Assembly: GCA_934358675.1 (NCBI GenBank)
Contig: CAKRKX010000001.1
Span: forward strand, 1-64,000
DNA length: 64,000 bases
Reading direction: 5' to 3'
Origin: an uncultured Agathobacter sp.
GTDB taxonomy: Bacteria; Bacillota; Clostridia; Lachnospirales; Lachnospiraceae
Made by a program: the position numbers and the translations under genes. How positions within the stretch are numbered: position 1 is the stretch's first letter; every line of letters starts with the position of its first letter. The notes below the pieces were generated by a model. The model saw only the letters and a list, made by a program, of their open reading frames with translations. It ran no database searches and had not been told where the DNA came from. Below, one piece after another: positions 18,601 through 27,042 of this stretch.

Positions 18601-18812
18601 GCAAGGACAAGGATGCCGGCTTCGAGGTTACCGATCATATTGCCGTATCGTTTAAGGCAGATGAGAAAGTGACCGCGATCTTCGAGAAGTACAGTGAGGA
18701 GATCAAGTCCGAAGTTCTCGCAGACAAGATTACAGCGGGTGACTTATCCGGATATGAGAAAGAGTGGAGTATCAACGGTGAGAAAGTAACTCTTGCAGTA
18801 GAGAAACAATAA
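15648..18812 (+). CDS. ileS: Isoleucyl-tRNA synthetase
   Basis: 1054 residues, the length of the long (type 2, archaeal/eukaryote-like) IleRS. The class I HIGH motif is at residue 55 (KPHIGHVLTR) and KMSKS at 604 (GQKMSKSKG), separated by the editing domain. CxxC pairs (CPRCGTP, CEDCGC, CNKCGG) and an anticodon-binding domain follow. It charges tRNA-Ile in the cytoplasm. AGGAGGCAATT precedes the ATG. Expression is set by the T-box leader, and a terminator follows. Confidence 0.97.
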   Translation: MYNKVDTNMNFVDREKEVEKFWRENDIFKKSMENRKEGETYTFYDGPPTANGKPHIGHVLTRVIKDMIPRYQTMKGKYVPRKAGWDTHGLPVELEVEKLLGLNGKEQIEEYGMEPFIKKCKESVWKYKGMWEDFSGTVGFWADMDNPYVTYDDNFIESEWWALKTIWDKKLLYKGFKIVPYCPRCGTPLSSQEVAQGYKTVKERSAIVRFKVVGEDAYFLAWTTTPRTLPSNVALCVNPDDTYIKVKAVDGYTYYLAEALADKVLSPLAKEEGEKAYEVLETYKGTDLEHKEYEPLYDCAKVVADKQHKKGFFVTCDTYVTMTDGTGIVHIAPAFGEDDANVGRNYDLPFVQFVNGKGELTEETPFAGLFVKKADPEVLKDLDARGQLYDAPKFEHEYPHCWRCDTPLIYYARESWFIKMTEVRDDLVANNKTVNWIPKSIGEGRFGNWLENIQDWGISRNRYWGTPLNIWECEDCGCQESIGSRAELAERSGNPDAAKVELHRPYIDEVTFKCNKCGGTMKRVPEVIDCWFDSGAMPFAQHHYPFENKDLFEQQFPAQFISEAVDQTRGWFYSLMAESTLLFNKAPYENVIVLGHVQDENGQKMSKSKGNAVDPFDALENYGADAIRWYFYINSAPWLPNRFHGKAVQEGQRKFMGTLWNTYAFFVLYANIDNFDATKYTLDYDKLTVMDKWLLSKLNSAVAAVDDNLGNYRIPEAARALEEFVDDMSNWYVRRSRERFWAKGMEQDKINAYMTLYTALVTISKAAAPMIPFMTEDIYRNLVCSIDPSAPESIHLCDFPTVDEKMVDKDLENAMDEVLKIVVMGRACRNSANIKNRQPIGQMYVKAPEALSDFYVDIIADELNVKNVAFTDDVSSYTDYQFKPQLRTVGPKYGKYLKQIQSALAELDGNKAMAELKANGSLKLDSISDEVVLLEEDLLITMTQAEGFVTEGDNYVTVVMDTKLTPELIEEGFVRELISKIQTMRKDKDAGFEVTDHIAVSFKADEKVTAIFEKYSEEIKSEVLADKITAGDLSGYEKEWSINGEKVTLAVEKQ

Positions 18813-18824
18813 GAATAAAAGAAG

Positions 18825-18856
18825 GGGGCAAGGCAGACGCTTAGCTCCCTTTTTTA
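18825..18856 (+). terminator. Terminator of ileS
   Basis: GGGGGC and AAG pair with CTT and GCTCCC with one bulged A, followed by six T. Confidence 0.75.
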
Positions 18857-18881
18857 GGGCAAATTGGCATAGGAGGCGTAA

Positions 18882-21350
18882 ATGAGAGATAAAGTTTTCA
18901 GTAAAAAGGAATTTATCAAGGCGGTAACAGAGAATGTGAAATCAATGTACCGCAAGAACTTAAAGGAAGCCAGCCAACAGGAAATCTTCCAGGCAGTATC
19001 ACTTGCAGTCAAGGATGTTGTCATGGATGAGTGGATGGCAACACAGCAGACCATGGAGAAAGACGATCCAAAGACACTTTATTATATGTCGATGGAATTT
19101 TTGATGGGCCGTGCTCTGGGTAATAACCTGATCAACCTTTGTGCATACAAGGAAGTGAAGGAAGCACTCGAGGAGATCGGACTTGATTTAAGCGTGATCG
19201 AGGATCAGGAGCCGGATCCGGCGCTCGGAAACGGTGGACTCGGACGTCTGGCAGCCTGCTTTATGGATTCACTTGCAACACTCGGATATGCTGCATACGG
19301 ATGCGGAATCCGCTATCGTTACGGTATGTTCAAGCAGCAGATCATCGATGGCTTCCAGGTAGAGGTACCGGATACATGGCTCAAGAATGGCTACCCGTTC
19401 GAACTTCGCAGACCGGAGTACTGCTATGAGATCAAATTCGGCGGTCATGTGGAGGAATCTGCCGATGAGAACGGAAACCTGAAATTCAATCATGTGGATT
19501 ATCAGTCAGTTTTTGCGATTCCTTACGATATGCCGATCGTCGGATACGGCAACCATGTTGTAGATTCCCTGATGATCTGGGATGCACAGCCGAGGGAGGA
19601 GTTCAAGCTGGATTCGTTTGACCGCGGTGATTATGATCAGGCCGTGGAGGAGGAGAATCTTGCACGTAACCTCGTTGAGGTACTCTATCCGAACGACAAC
19701 CATGTAAAAGGCAAGGAGCTTCGCTTAAAGCAGCAGTATTTCTTCGTTTCCGCAAGTATTCAGCGTGCTTTGGAGCGTTTCAAAAAGCATCATAACGATC
19801 TGCACAAGCTTCCGGAGAAGGTGACATTCCAGATGAACGATACCCATCCGACCGTTGCGGTTGCAGAGTTGATGCGTATTCTCGTTGATGAGGAAGGACT
19901 CTCATGGGATGAGGCATGGGATATCACAACCCATTCCGTTGCATACACCAACCATACCATTATGGCAGAGGCACTTGAGAAGTGGCCGATCGACATCTTC
20001 AAGAGACTGCTTCCCAGAGTTTATCAGATCGTTGAGGAGATCAACCGCCGCTTTGTAATCGAGATCCAGAACCGTTACCCGGGTAACGAGGAGAAGATCC
20101 GCAAGATGGCGATCCTTTACGATGGTCAGGTAAAGATGGCAAATATGGCGATCTGTGCCGGATATTCCGTTAACGGTGTTGCAAGACTTCATACAGAAAT
20201 CTTAGAGAAGCAGGAGCTTCGCGACTTCTACGAGATGTTCCCGGAGAAGTTCAACAACAAGACCAACGGTATTACACAGAGAAGATTCCTTGCACATGCC
20301 AATCCGTTACTCTCTGACTGGGTAACCAAGCATGTCGGCAAAGAGTGGGTGACAGACCTCTCAAGAGTCAGCAAGCTGACTTCGCTTGCCGATAATCAGA
20401 GAGCACAGCAGGAATTCATGGAAATCAAGCATCAGAACAAGGTGCGCCTTGCAAAATATATCAAGGAGCATAACGGAATCGATGTGGATCCGAACTCCAT
20501 CTTCGATGTACAGGTAAAGCGTCTGCATGAGTATAAGCGTCAGCTGATGAATATTCTTCATGTCATGTATCTGTACAATCAGCTGAAAGCAAATCCAAAT
20601 ATGGATTTCTATCCAAGAACATTCATCTTTGGTGCGAAGGCAGCTGCCGGATATCGTACCGCCAAGAAGACCATCAAGCTGATCAATGCGGTAGCAGATG
20701 TGATTAATAACGATGCTTCTATCAATAATAAAATCAAGGTTGTATTTATCGAGGACTATCGTGTATCGATCGCAGAGTGGATTTTCGCTGCGGCAGATGT
20801 CAGTGAGCAGATTTCGACTGCAAGTAAGGAAGCATCCGGAACCGGTAACATGAAGTTCATGTTAAACGGTGCGATCACAATCGGTACTATGGATGGTGCG
20901 AATGTTGAGATGTATGAGGAAGTCGGCGCAGACAATATCTTTATCTTCGGTATGAGCGCAGATGAAGTCATCGCACATGAGAACCGTAACGATTACAATC
21001 CGGTTGAAATCTACAACAATAATGCAGATATCCGTCAGGTATTAAACCAGTTAATAGACGGAACCTATTCTGCAAACGATAGAGAACTCTTCCGTGAGCT
21101 TTACAACTCACTCCTCAATCCACCACAGGGACAGGTGGCAGACCGCTACTTCATCCTTGCTGATTTTGAGTCTTATGCAAATGCACAGAAGAAGATTTCT
21201 GCATACTATCAGAATAAGAGTGCATGGGCAAAGTCCGCAATCCTCAATATTGCGCATGTCGGCAAGTTCTCTTCCGACAGAACCATTCAGGAATATGTGG
21301 ATGATATCTGGAAACTTGACAAGATGACCGTAAACATGTCTGGGATTTAA
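18882..21350 (+). CDS. glgP: Glycogen/maltodextrin phosphorylase
   Basis: 822 residues, full length for GT35. Motifs: GRALGNNL near the start, EPDPALGNGGLGRLAACFMD, MNDTHPT, RRFL in NGITQRRFLAHANP, VKRLHEYKRQLMN and the PLP-binding Lys658 in KEASGTGNMKFMLNG. It releases glucose-1-phosphate from alpha-1,4-glucans in the cytoplasm. GGAGGCG lies before the ATG. The TraX-like gene starts 3 bp after its stop. Confidence 0.96.
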   Translation: MRDKVFSKKEFIKAVTENVKSMYRKNLKEASQQEIFQAVSLAVKDVVMDEWMATQQTMEKDDPKTLYYMSMEFLMGRALGNNLINLCAYKEVKEALEEIGLDLSVIEDQEPDPALGNGGLGRLAACFMDSLATLGYAAYGCGIRYRYGMFKQQIIDGFQVEVPDTWLKNGYPFELRRPEYCYEIKFGGHVEESADENGNLKFNHVDYQSVFAIPYDMPIVGYGNHVVDSLMIWDAQPREEFKLDSFDRGDYDQAVEEENLARNLVEVLYPNDNHVKGKELRLKQQYFFVSASIQRALERFKKHHNDLHKLPEKVTFQMNDTHPTVAVAELMRILVDEEGLSWDEAWDITTHSVAYTNHTIMAEALEKWPIDIFKRLLPRVYQIVEEINRRFVIEIQNRYPGNEEKIRKMAILYDGQVKMANMAICAGYSVNGVARLHTEILEKQELRDFYEMFPEKFNNKTNGITQRRFLAHANPLLSDWVTKHVGKEWVTDLSRVSKLTSLADNQRAQQEFMEIKHQNKVRLAKYIKEHNGIDVDPNSIFDVQVKRLHEYKRQLMNILHVMYLYNQLKANPNMDFYPRTFIFGAKAAAGYRTAKKTIKLINAVADVINNDASINNKIKVVFIEDYRVSIAEWIFAAADVSEQISTASKEASGTGNMKFMLNGAITIGTMDGANVEMYEEVGADNIFIFGMSADEVIAHENRNDYNPVEIYNNNADIRQVLNQLIDGTYSANDRELFRELYNSLLNPPQGQVADRYFILADFESYANAQKKISAYYQNKSAWAKSAILNIAHVGKFSSDRTIQEYVDDIWKLDKMTVNMSGI

Positions 21351-21353
21351 AGT

Positions 21354-22169
21354 ATGGATAAAACAACTTCTTCAACAACTCCGGTAGCCGGAATCTCCGG
21401 CTACTGGCTGAAGATGATCGCAGTCATTACGATGCTCATCGATCATACGGCGGCATCCATACTGGAAGAAATGCTGCAGAGGATGCCTTCCTGGGGCCCG
21501 ATCACGATGAACAACTGGCAGAACTGGTATCGGCTGGATATTGTTCTGCGCGGAATCGGAAGGATGGCATTCCCGATCTACTGTTTTCTTCTGGTAGAGG
21601 GCTTTACCTACACGCACAGTAAGGCAAAATATGCTGTTCGTTTGTTTATTTTTGCTTTAATTTCGGAGATCCCGTTTGATATGGCTTTGTTTAAAAGCTA
21701 TTGGGATATGAATCATAACAATGTGTTTTTTACGCTTTGGATCGGACTTCTGACCATCTGGGCAACAGATTATGTTATGGTACATATGGCAGACGGTATG
21801 AACGAGAAGATACCGCCGATACTGCTTCGTATCCTGCGCACCGTTCTGATGTTTGGAATTTTTCTGCTCGGATGCGGACTTGCGTCGAAGGTGTTCTGTT
21901 GTGATTACGGAATGAGCGGAATCTGCGCGATCTATGTGATATACATGCTGCGCAATCAAAGACTGGTGGGATTTGCCACGGCAGTCGTGCTGCTTGGAAT
22001 TATGTCCGGAACACTGGAACTTCTTGCACTGCTCATGCTGATTCCGATGCATTTCTACAACGGAACGCGCGGTAAGCAGCGCAAGTATTTCTTCTATGCG
22101 TTCTATCCGGCACATCTGCTGATCCTGGCAATCATCTGTCAGGTCATCGGACTAGGTGTCCGAATGTAA
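21354..22169 (+). CDS. TraX-family membrane protein
   Basis: 271 residues with about seven to eight hydrophobic segments. The N-terminal SGYWLKMIAVITMLIDHTA, GRMAFPIYCFLLVEGF and FALISEIPFDMALF segments are those of the TraX family (named from F-pilin acetylation, related to membrane acyltransferases). In chromosomal Firmicute copies the substrate is not known; there is no conjugation gene nearby. The ATG follows the glgP stop by 3 bp without its own clear ribosome-binding site, so it depends on glgP translation. A terminator follows. Confidence 0.75.
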   Translation: MDKTTSSTTPVAGISGYWLKMIAVITMLIDHTAASILEEMLQRMPSWGPITMNNWQNWYRLDIVLRGIGRMAFPIYCFLLVEGFTYTHSKAKYAVRLFIFALISEIPFDMALFKSYWDMNHNNVFFTLWIGLLTIWATDYVMVHMADGMNEKIPPILLRILRTVLMFGIFLLGCGLASKVFCCDYGMSGICAIYVIYMLRNQRLVGFATAVVLLGIMSGTLELLALLMLIPMHFYNGTRGKQRKYFFYAFYPAHLLILAIICQVIGLGVRM

Positions 22170-22208
22170 GAACTGTTTTAAATTGTATAGTTGATCATTG
22201 AAATCTTT

Positions 22209-22250
22209 AACGCCAAGATCGTACAGCTACTGTTCGGTTTTGGCGTTTTT
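22209..22250 (+). terminator. Terminator after the TraX-like gene
   Basis: AACGCCAA pairs with TTGGCGTT around a long loop, followed by a T-run. Confidence 0.75.
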
Positions 22251-22296
22251 GCAATATTTTATGCATTTTGCGGGGGAAAAGCAAGAGAGGTTTTTC

Positions 22297-22325
22297 TTGC
22301 TAAAAGTTATATAAGGTTATATAAT
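22297..22325 (+). promoter_or_regulatory. Promoter embedded in the AT repeat array, upstream of dnaE
   Basis: TTGCTA (22297-22302), 17-bp spacer, TATAAT (22320-22325). The first repeat unit covers the spacer and part of the -10. Confidence 0.6.
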
Positions 22326-22381
22326 GAAACAAAAGTTATATAAAGTTATATAAGAAATGAAAAGTTATATAAGGTTATATA
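22302..22381 (+). repeat. Three 22-bp direct repeats with exact 29-bp period
   Basis: Units start at 22302, 22331 and 22360. Units 1 and 3 are identical and unit 2 differs by one base. Each unit contains GTTATATA twice, 10 bp apart, so six GTTATATA copies are present. The 7-bp gaps differ (ATGAAAC, AGAAATG). The geometry resembles a multi-site protein-binding array. It overlaps a promoter and precedes dnaE. Confidence 0.85.
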
Positions 22382-22388
22382 TGGAGGA

Positions 22389-22426
22389 GACCTGAACACT
22401 TGTACGGCAAGTTCAAGTCTTTTTTC
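22389..22426 (+). terminator. Terminator-like hairpin between the repeats and dnaE
   Basis: GAC.TGAA..CTTG pairs with CAAG.TTCA.GTC (one mismatch, a CA bulge) and is followed by six T. It lies after the repeat promoter and before dnaE, so it could attenuate dnaE transcription or end a short transcript. Confidence 0.6.
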
Positions 22427-22453
22427 TGTATTGGATTAAAAGAGGAAAAACAC

Positions 22454-25400
22454 ATGGCATTTACGCATCTTCACACCCATACGGAATATTCACTGTTAGA
22501 CGGTTCCAATAAAATAAAAGAATATGTAGCCCGGGTCAAGGAACTTGGCATGAACAGTGCTGCGATCACGGATCACGGTGTGATGTACGGTGTGATCGAG
22601 TTCTACAAGACGTGTAAGGCGGCGGAGATCAATCCGGTCATCGGATGCGAGGTGTATGTGGCACCGAATTCGCGTCTGGAGCGCGAGACAAGCCACGGGG
22701 AGGATCGTTATTACCATCTGATCCTTCTTGCGGAGAATAACAAGGGTTACGAGAACCTGATGAAGATCGTCTCGATCGGCTTCACGGAAGGCTATTATTA
22801 CCGCCCGCGAGTGGATTTCGAGACACTGGAGAAGTATCACGAGGGACTGATCTGTCTGTCGGCGTGTCTTGCCGGAGAGATTCCTCGCTATATCGTGCGC
22901 GGTTTCTACGAGGAAGCCAAGGCAATCGCAGAGAAGTATCAGGCATGCTTTGGCAAAGACAATTTCTTTCTTGAATTGCAGGATCACGGCATCGCGGATC
23001 AGAAGATCGTAAACCAGCAGTTTATGCGCATGAGTCAGGAGACGGGAATCGGGCTTGTGTGTACGAACGACGTGCATTACACCTACGCGGACGATGTGGA
23101 GGCACACGATGTCCTTCTGTGTATCCAGACCGGCAAGAAGATCACGGACGAGGACCGTATGCGCTACGAGGGCGGTCAGTTCTACGTCAAGAGCGAGGAC
23201 GAGATGCGGGCGCTTTTCCCGTATGCGCAGGAAGCGGTTGATAACACCCAGAAGATCGCGGACCGCTGCCATGTGACGATCGAGTTTGGCAATTACAAGA
23301 TCCCGAAATACGAAGTACCGGAGGGCTATGCCTCGGCGTATGACTTCTTAAAGGCGCTGTGCGACAAGGGATTTGAAGAAAAATATACGAAGAACGATTC
23401 TTACACGAAGGAACAGTGCGATAAGATCTACCGGGATATGGAGTACGAGCTTGGTATTATCGAGAAGATGGGCTTTGTCGAGTACATTCTGATCGTGTGG
23501 GATTACATTAACTGGGCAAAGACGCATGACTGCTGGGTCGGACCGGGACGAGGCTCCGGAGCGGGCAGCCGCGTGTGCTACTGTACCGGCATCACGAATA
23601 TCGATCCGGTGCGCTACAATCTGCTTTTTGAGCGATTCCTTAACCCGGAGCGAGTGTCCATGCCCGATATCGACGTGGACTTCGAGTATGCGGAGCGCTC
23701 CCGCGTCATCGAGTATGTGACGGAGAAGTACGGCAAGGATTCTGTGACACAGATCACGACGTTCGGAACCATGGCGGCGCGAGGTGTGATCAAGGCGGTC
23801 GGAAAGGCGCTTGACTTCCCGTATGCGGAGATGGACCGCGTGGCGAAGATGGTGCCGATGGAACTCAATATCACGATCGACAAGGCGCTGCAGATGAATC
23901 CGGAGTTCCGCAGTCTCTACGACGGTGATGCGCGGATGCACGAACTTATCGATATGGCGAAGCGGCTCGAGGGACTTCCGAACCACACGTCGGTCCATGC
24001 GGCGGGCGTTGTAATCTATCCGGGCGTGGCGAGCGATTATGTGCCGCTCGGACGCGCGAGTGATGGTACGCCGACGGCAGAGTACAACATGATCCAGCTT
24101 GAGGAACTCGGACTTCTGAAGATGGATTTCCTCGGACTGCGCACACTGACCGTGATCAAGGATGCGGTCAAGAACATTAAGGCATCCAGAGGGATCGATG
24201 TGGATATCGATCACATTGATTTTAACGATAAGGGAACGCTTGATTTTATCGGATCGGGCAAGACGGAGGGCGTGTTCCAGCTCGAGTCTGCGGGAATGCA
24301 GAACTTCATGAAGGAGTTAAAGCCACAGAACTTTGAGGATATCGTCGCCGGTATCTCGCTGTATCGCCCGGGACCGATGGATTTCATCCCGAACTATATC
24401 AAGGGAAAGAATAACCGTGACACGATCACTTACGTGACACCGGAGCTCGAGCCGATTCTTGAGCCGACGTACGGCTGTATCGTCTACCAGGAGCAGGTTA
24501 TGCAGATCGTGCAGCAGCTTGCAGGCTATACGATGGGACAGGCTGATAATATCCGTCGTGCGATGAGCAAGAAAAAGCAATATGTCATTGATGCGGAGCG
24601 GCAGAGTTTTGTGTACGGCGATGAGAGCCGCGGTATCAAGGGATGTGTGGCGAACGGCATCGATGAGAAAGCTGCGAACAGCATCTATGATTCCATGGTC
24701 GATTTTGCAAAATATGCATTTAACAAATCCCATGCGGCAGCCTATGCAGTCATCTCCGTGCAGACAGCATGGTTAAAGTGTTACTATCCGGTCGAATTTA
24801 TGGCGGCGCTCATGACTTCGGTCATTGACAACTCTTCCAAGGCGGCGGAATATCTGCTGCACTGCAAAGAGATGGGAATCTCGGTGCTTCCGCCGGATAT
24901 CAATGTCGGACGCGGTGAGTTTACCGCGGAGGGGGAGCATGTCCGCTACGGACTGTATGCGATCAAGGCACTGGGACGCCCGGTGATCGACAAGATTATC
25001 GAGGAGCGCAAGCTCGGCGGACCGTACCGTACGCTGCAGGATTTCATCGAGCGCACCGCGGAGCGTGATGTCAACAAGCGCGCGATTGAGAATCTGATCA
25101 AGGCGGGAGCCTGCGACGGACTTGACGGAACGAGAAAACAGATGACGATCGTTGCTCCATCGATCGTGGATCAGGTCGTGCACCAGAAGAAATCCACGCT
25201 GTCCGGACAGATGAGCCTGTTTGATCTTGTTTCGGAAGAGGACAAGAAAGATTTCGAGGTGCAGTATCCGGATGTCGGGGAGTTCCCGAAGGAGATGCTC
25301 CTCGGCTTCGAGAAGGAAGTGCTCGGCATCTATTTGAGCGGTCATCCGCTCGAGGAGTACCTTGCGAAGATCAAGAAGAACGCGACGGTCAATGCGATGG

Positions 25401-25951
25401 ATTTCGTGCGTGAGGAGGAGACCGGTGCGATCAAGGTCGCGGACAATGCACATGTGGTCATCGGTGGAATGATCGCCGGCAAGACGGTCAAATTTACACG
25501 AAACAATAAGGCGATGGCGTTTCTGACGATCGAGGATCTGACAGGCAGCGTCGAGGTGATCGTCTTCCCGAAGGATTATGAGCGATTCAGTAACTTTTTG
25601 AACGAAGATGAGAAGGTTTTTGTCGTCGGACATGCGACGGTTGAGGACGAGCAGAACGGCAAGATCATCTGTGAGCGCATTGTGCCTTTTGACAACGTAC
25701 CGCGTGAAGTGTGGCTTCAGTTTGCAACAAAAGAGGCATATGCTGAGAAGGAAAGCGAACTGTATGCAATCCTTCATGATTCGGATGGAAATGATGAGGT
25801 TGTGATCTACCTGACCGGTGAAAAGGCTATAAAACGTCTGGGAAAGCATCTTTGCGTTCATGCAAATACCGCATTATTGACCAGGTTGACCAATTTTATC
25901 GGGGAAAACAATGTAAAAGTTGTGGAAAAAAATGTTGAAAAGAAACCGTAA
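22454..25951 (+). CDS. dnaE: DNA polymerase III alpha subunit
   Basis: 1165 residues. The N-terminal PHP domain opens with FTHLHTHTEYSLLDG. The C-family polymerase palm has catalytic Asp405 and Asp407 in MPDIDVDFE. Helix-hairpin-helix and OB-fold regions follow, with IYLSGHPLEEY near the OB domain. It is the replicative DnaE type. ATG 22454 has AGAGGAAAAA at proper distance; the frame runs up to 22400 through a terminator hairpin and is not used. pfkA follows. Confidence 0.96.
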   Translation: MAFTHLHTHTEYSLLDGSNKIKEYVARVKELGMNSAAITDHGVMYGVIEFYKTCKAAEINPVIGCEVYVAPNSRLERETSHGEDRYYHLILLAENNKGYENLMKIVSIGFTEGYYYRPRVDFETLEKYHEGLICLSACLAGEIPRYIVRGFYEEAKAIAEKYQACFGKDNFFLELQDHGIADQKIVNQQFMRMSQETGIGLVCTNDVHYTYADDVEAHDVLLCIQTGKKITDEDRMRYEGGQFYVKSEDEMRALFPYAQEAVDNTQKIADRCHVTIEFGNYKIPKYEVPEGYASAYDFLKALCDKGFEEKYTKNDSYTKEQCDKIYRDMEYELGIIEKMGFVEYILIVWDYINWAKTHDCWVGPGRGSGAGSRVCYCTGITNIDPVRYNLLFERFLNPERVSMPDIDVDFEYAERSRVIEYVTEKYGKDSVTQITTFGTMAARGVIKAVGKALDFPYAEMDRVAKMVPMELNITIDKALQMNPEFRSLYDGDARMHELIDMAKRLEGLPNHTSVHAAGVVIYPGVASDYVPLGRASDGTPTAEYNMIQLEELGLLKMDFLGLRTLTVIKDAVKNIKASRGIDVDIDHIDFNDKGTLDFIGSGKTEGVFQLESAGMQNFMKELKPQNFEDIVAGISLYRPGPMDFIPNYIKGKNNRDTITYVTPELEPILEPTYGCIVYQEQVMQIVQQLAGYTMGQADNIRRAMSKKKQYVIDAERQSFVYGDESRGIKGCVANGIDEKAANSIYDSMVDFAKYAFNKSHAAAYAVISVQTAWLKCYYPVEFMAALMTSVIDNSSKAAEYLLHCKEMGISVLPPDINVGRGEFTAEGEHVRYGLYAIKALGRPVIDKIIEERKLGGPYRTLQDFIERTAERDVNKRAIENLIKAGACDGLDGTRKQMTIVAPSIVDQVVHQKKSTLSGQMSLFDLVSEEDKKDFEVQYPDVGEFPKEMLLGFEKEVLGIYLSGHPLEEYLAKIKKNATVNAMDFVREEETGAIKVADNAHVVIGGMIAGKTVKFTRNNKAMAFLTIEDLTGSVEVIVFPKDYERFSNFLNEDEKVFVVGHATVEDEQNGKIICERIVPFDNVPREVWLQFATKEAYAEKESELYAILHDSDGNDEVVIYLTGEKAIKRLGKHLCVHANTALLTRLTNFIGENNVKVVEKNVEKKP

Positions 25952-25963
25952 TCAGTATAAAAT
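25935..25963 (+). promoter_or_regulatory. Candidate pfkA promoter
   Basis: TTGAAA (25935-25940), 17-bp spacer, TAAAAT (25958-25963). The -35 lies inside the 3' end of dnaE. Confidence 0.5.
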
Positions 25964-26012
25964 ATAACAGATTAAGGGAATTGATTACTATTTATATATG
26001 GAGGAAGTAACA

Positions 26013-26984
26013 ATGGCAAAAGAGATAAACACAATTGGTGTGCTTACCAGTGGTGGAGATGCACCGGGAATGAATGCTGCGATCCGTGCAGTTGTTCGTC
26101 AGGCTCTTTCCAAAGGAAAAAAGGTAAAAGGAATCAAGAGAGGATATGCAGGTCTTCTGAATGAGGAGATCATCGACATGGACTCAAAGAGTGTATCCGA
26201 CACAATTTCCCGTGGCGGTACAATCTTACAGACAGCTCGTTGTATGGAGTTCGTTACACCGGAAGGACAGCAGAAGGGTGCTGATATCTGCAAGAAGCAC
26301 GGAATCGATGCAATCGTTGTAATCGGTGGTGACGGATCATTCCAGGGAGCACAGAAGCTGGCAGCTCTTGGTATCAATACCATTGGTCTTCCGGGAACCA
26401 TTGATTTAGATATCGCATGTACAGAATATACGATCGGTTTTGATACCGCTTGTAATACAGCAATGGAAGCAATCGATAAGGTTCGTGATACCTCTACTTC
26501 CCATGAGAGATGCTCAATCATCGAGGTTATGGGACGTGGAGCAGGACATATCGCTTTATGGTGTGGTCTTGCAAACGGAGCTGAGGAGATTCTTCTCCCT
26601 GAGAAATATGATTATGACGAGCAACGTCTGATCGATCAGGTTGTGAACGCACGTAAGAACGGCAAGCAGCATTACATTATCATCAATGCTGAGGGAATCG
26701 GACATTCTCAGAGCATGGCTAAGAGAATTGAGGAAGCAACAGGCGTTGAGACACGTGCAACCATCCTTGGACACATGCAGCGTGGTGGAAGCCCGACATG
26801 TAAGGATCGTGTTTACGCAACAACAATGGGTGCTATGGCTGTTGATCTTCTCTGCGAAGGCAAGACAAACCGTGTCATTGCACATAAGAACGGTGAATTT
26901 GTTGATTTCGATATCGATGAGGCTCTTGCAATGCAGAAGGGTGTTGACGAGTACATGTATCAGATTTCCAGATCTCTGGTATAA
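26013..26984 (+). CDS. pfkA: ATP-dependent 6-phosphofructokinase
   Basis: 323 residues. GVLTSGGDAPGMN begins the nucleotide site; GGDGS at residues 105-109 is the ATP-type form. PGTIDLD carries the catalytic Asp (the usual TIDND has Leu for Asn, a form I recall from clostridial enzymes). HMQRGGSP follows. It makes fructose-1,6-bisphosphate. GGAGGAAG precedes ATG 26013; an in-frame ATG at 25998 would remove this site from the leader. Confidence 0.96.
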   Translation: MAKEINTIGVLTSGGDAPGMNAAIRAVVRQALSKGKKVKGIKRGYAGLLNEEIIDMDSKSVSDTISRGGTILQTARCMEFVTPEGQQKGADICKKHGIDAIVVIGGDGSFQGAQKLAALGINTIGLPGTIDLDIACTEYTIGFDTACNTAMEAIDKVRDTSTSHERCSIIEVMGRGAGHIALWCGLANGAEEILLPEKYDYDEQRLIDQVVNARKNGKQHYIIINAEGIGHSQSMAKRIEEATGVETRATILGHMQRGGSPTCKDRVYATTMGAMAVDLLCEGKTNRVIAHKNGEFVDFDIDEALAMQKGVDEYMYQISRSLV

Positions 26985-27000
26985 GATTTAGGGCTCAAGA

Positions 27001-27030
27001 GGGCAGTCGGTTTTCCGGCCGCCCTTTTTT
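27001..27030 (+). terminator. Terminator of pfkA
   Basis: GGGC.GTCGG pairs with CCGGC.GCCC around TTTT-type bases, then six T. The T-run touches the next reading frame. Confidence 0.8.
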
Positions 27031-27042
27031 ATGGTGAAAGAA

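Noticed and set aside
21354-22169. TraX-like gene as evidence of an integrated conjugative element
   Set aside because: No relaxase, coupling protein, integrase or att-like repeats nearby; it is coupled to glgP in a housekeeping region.
22302-22381. Regular repeats with spacers that could suggest a short CRISPR array
   Set aside because: The gaps are only 7 bp, the units are AT-rich with internal repeats, and no cas genes are near.
23348-24214. Long open frames on the minus strand inside dnaE (also 24773-25861)
   Set aside because: They mirror the dnaE reading frame, have Arg/His-rich non-globular translations and no ribosome-binding sites.
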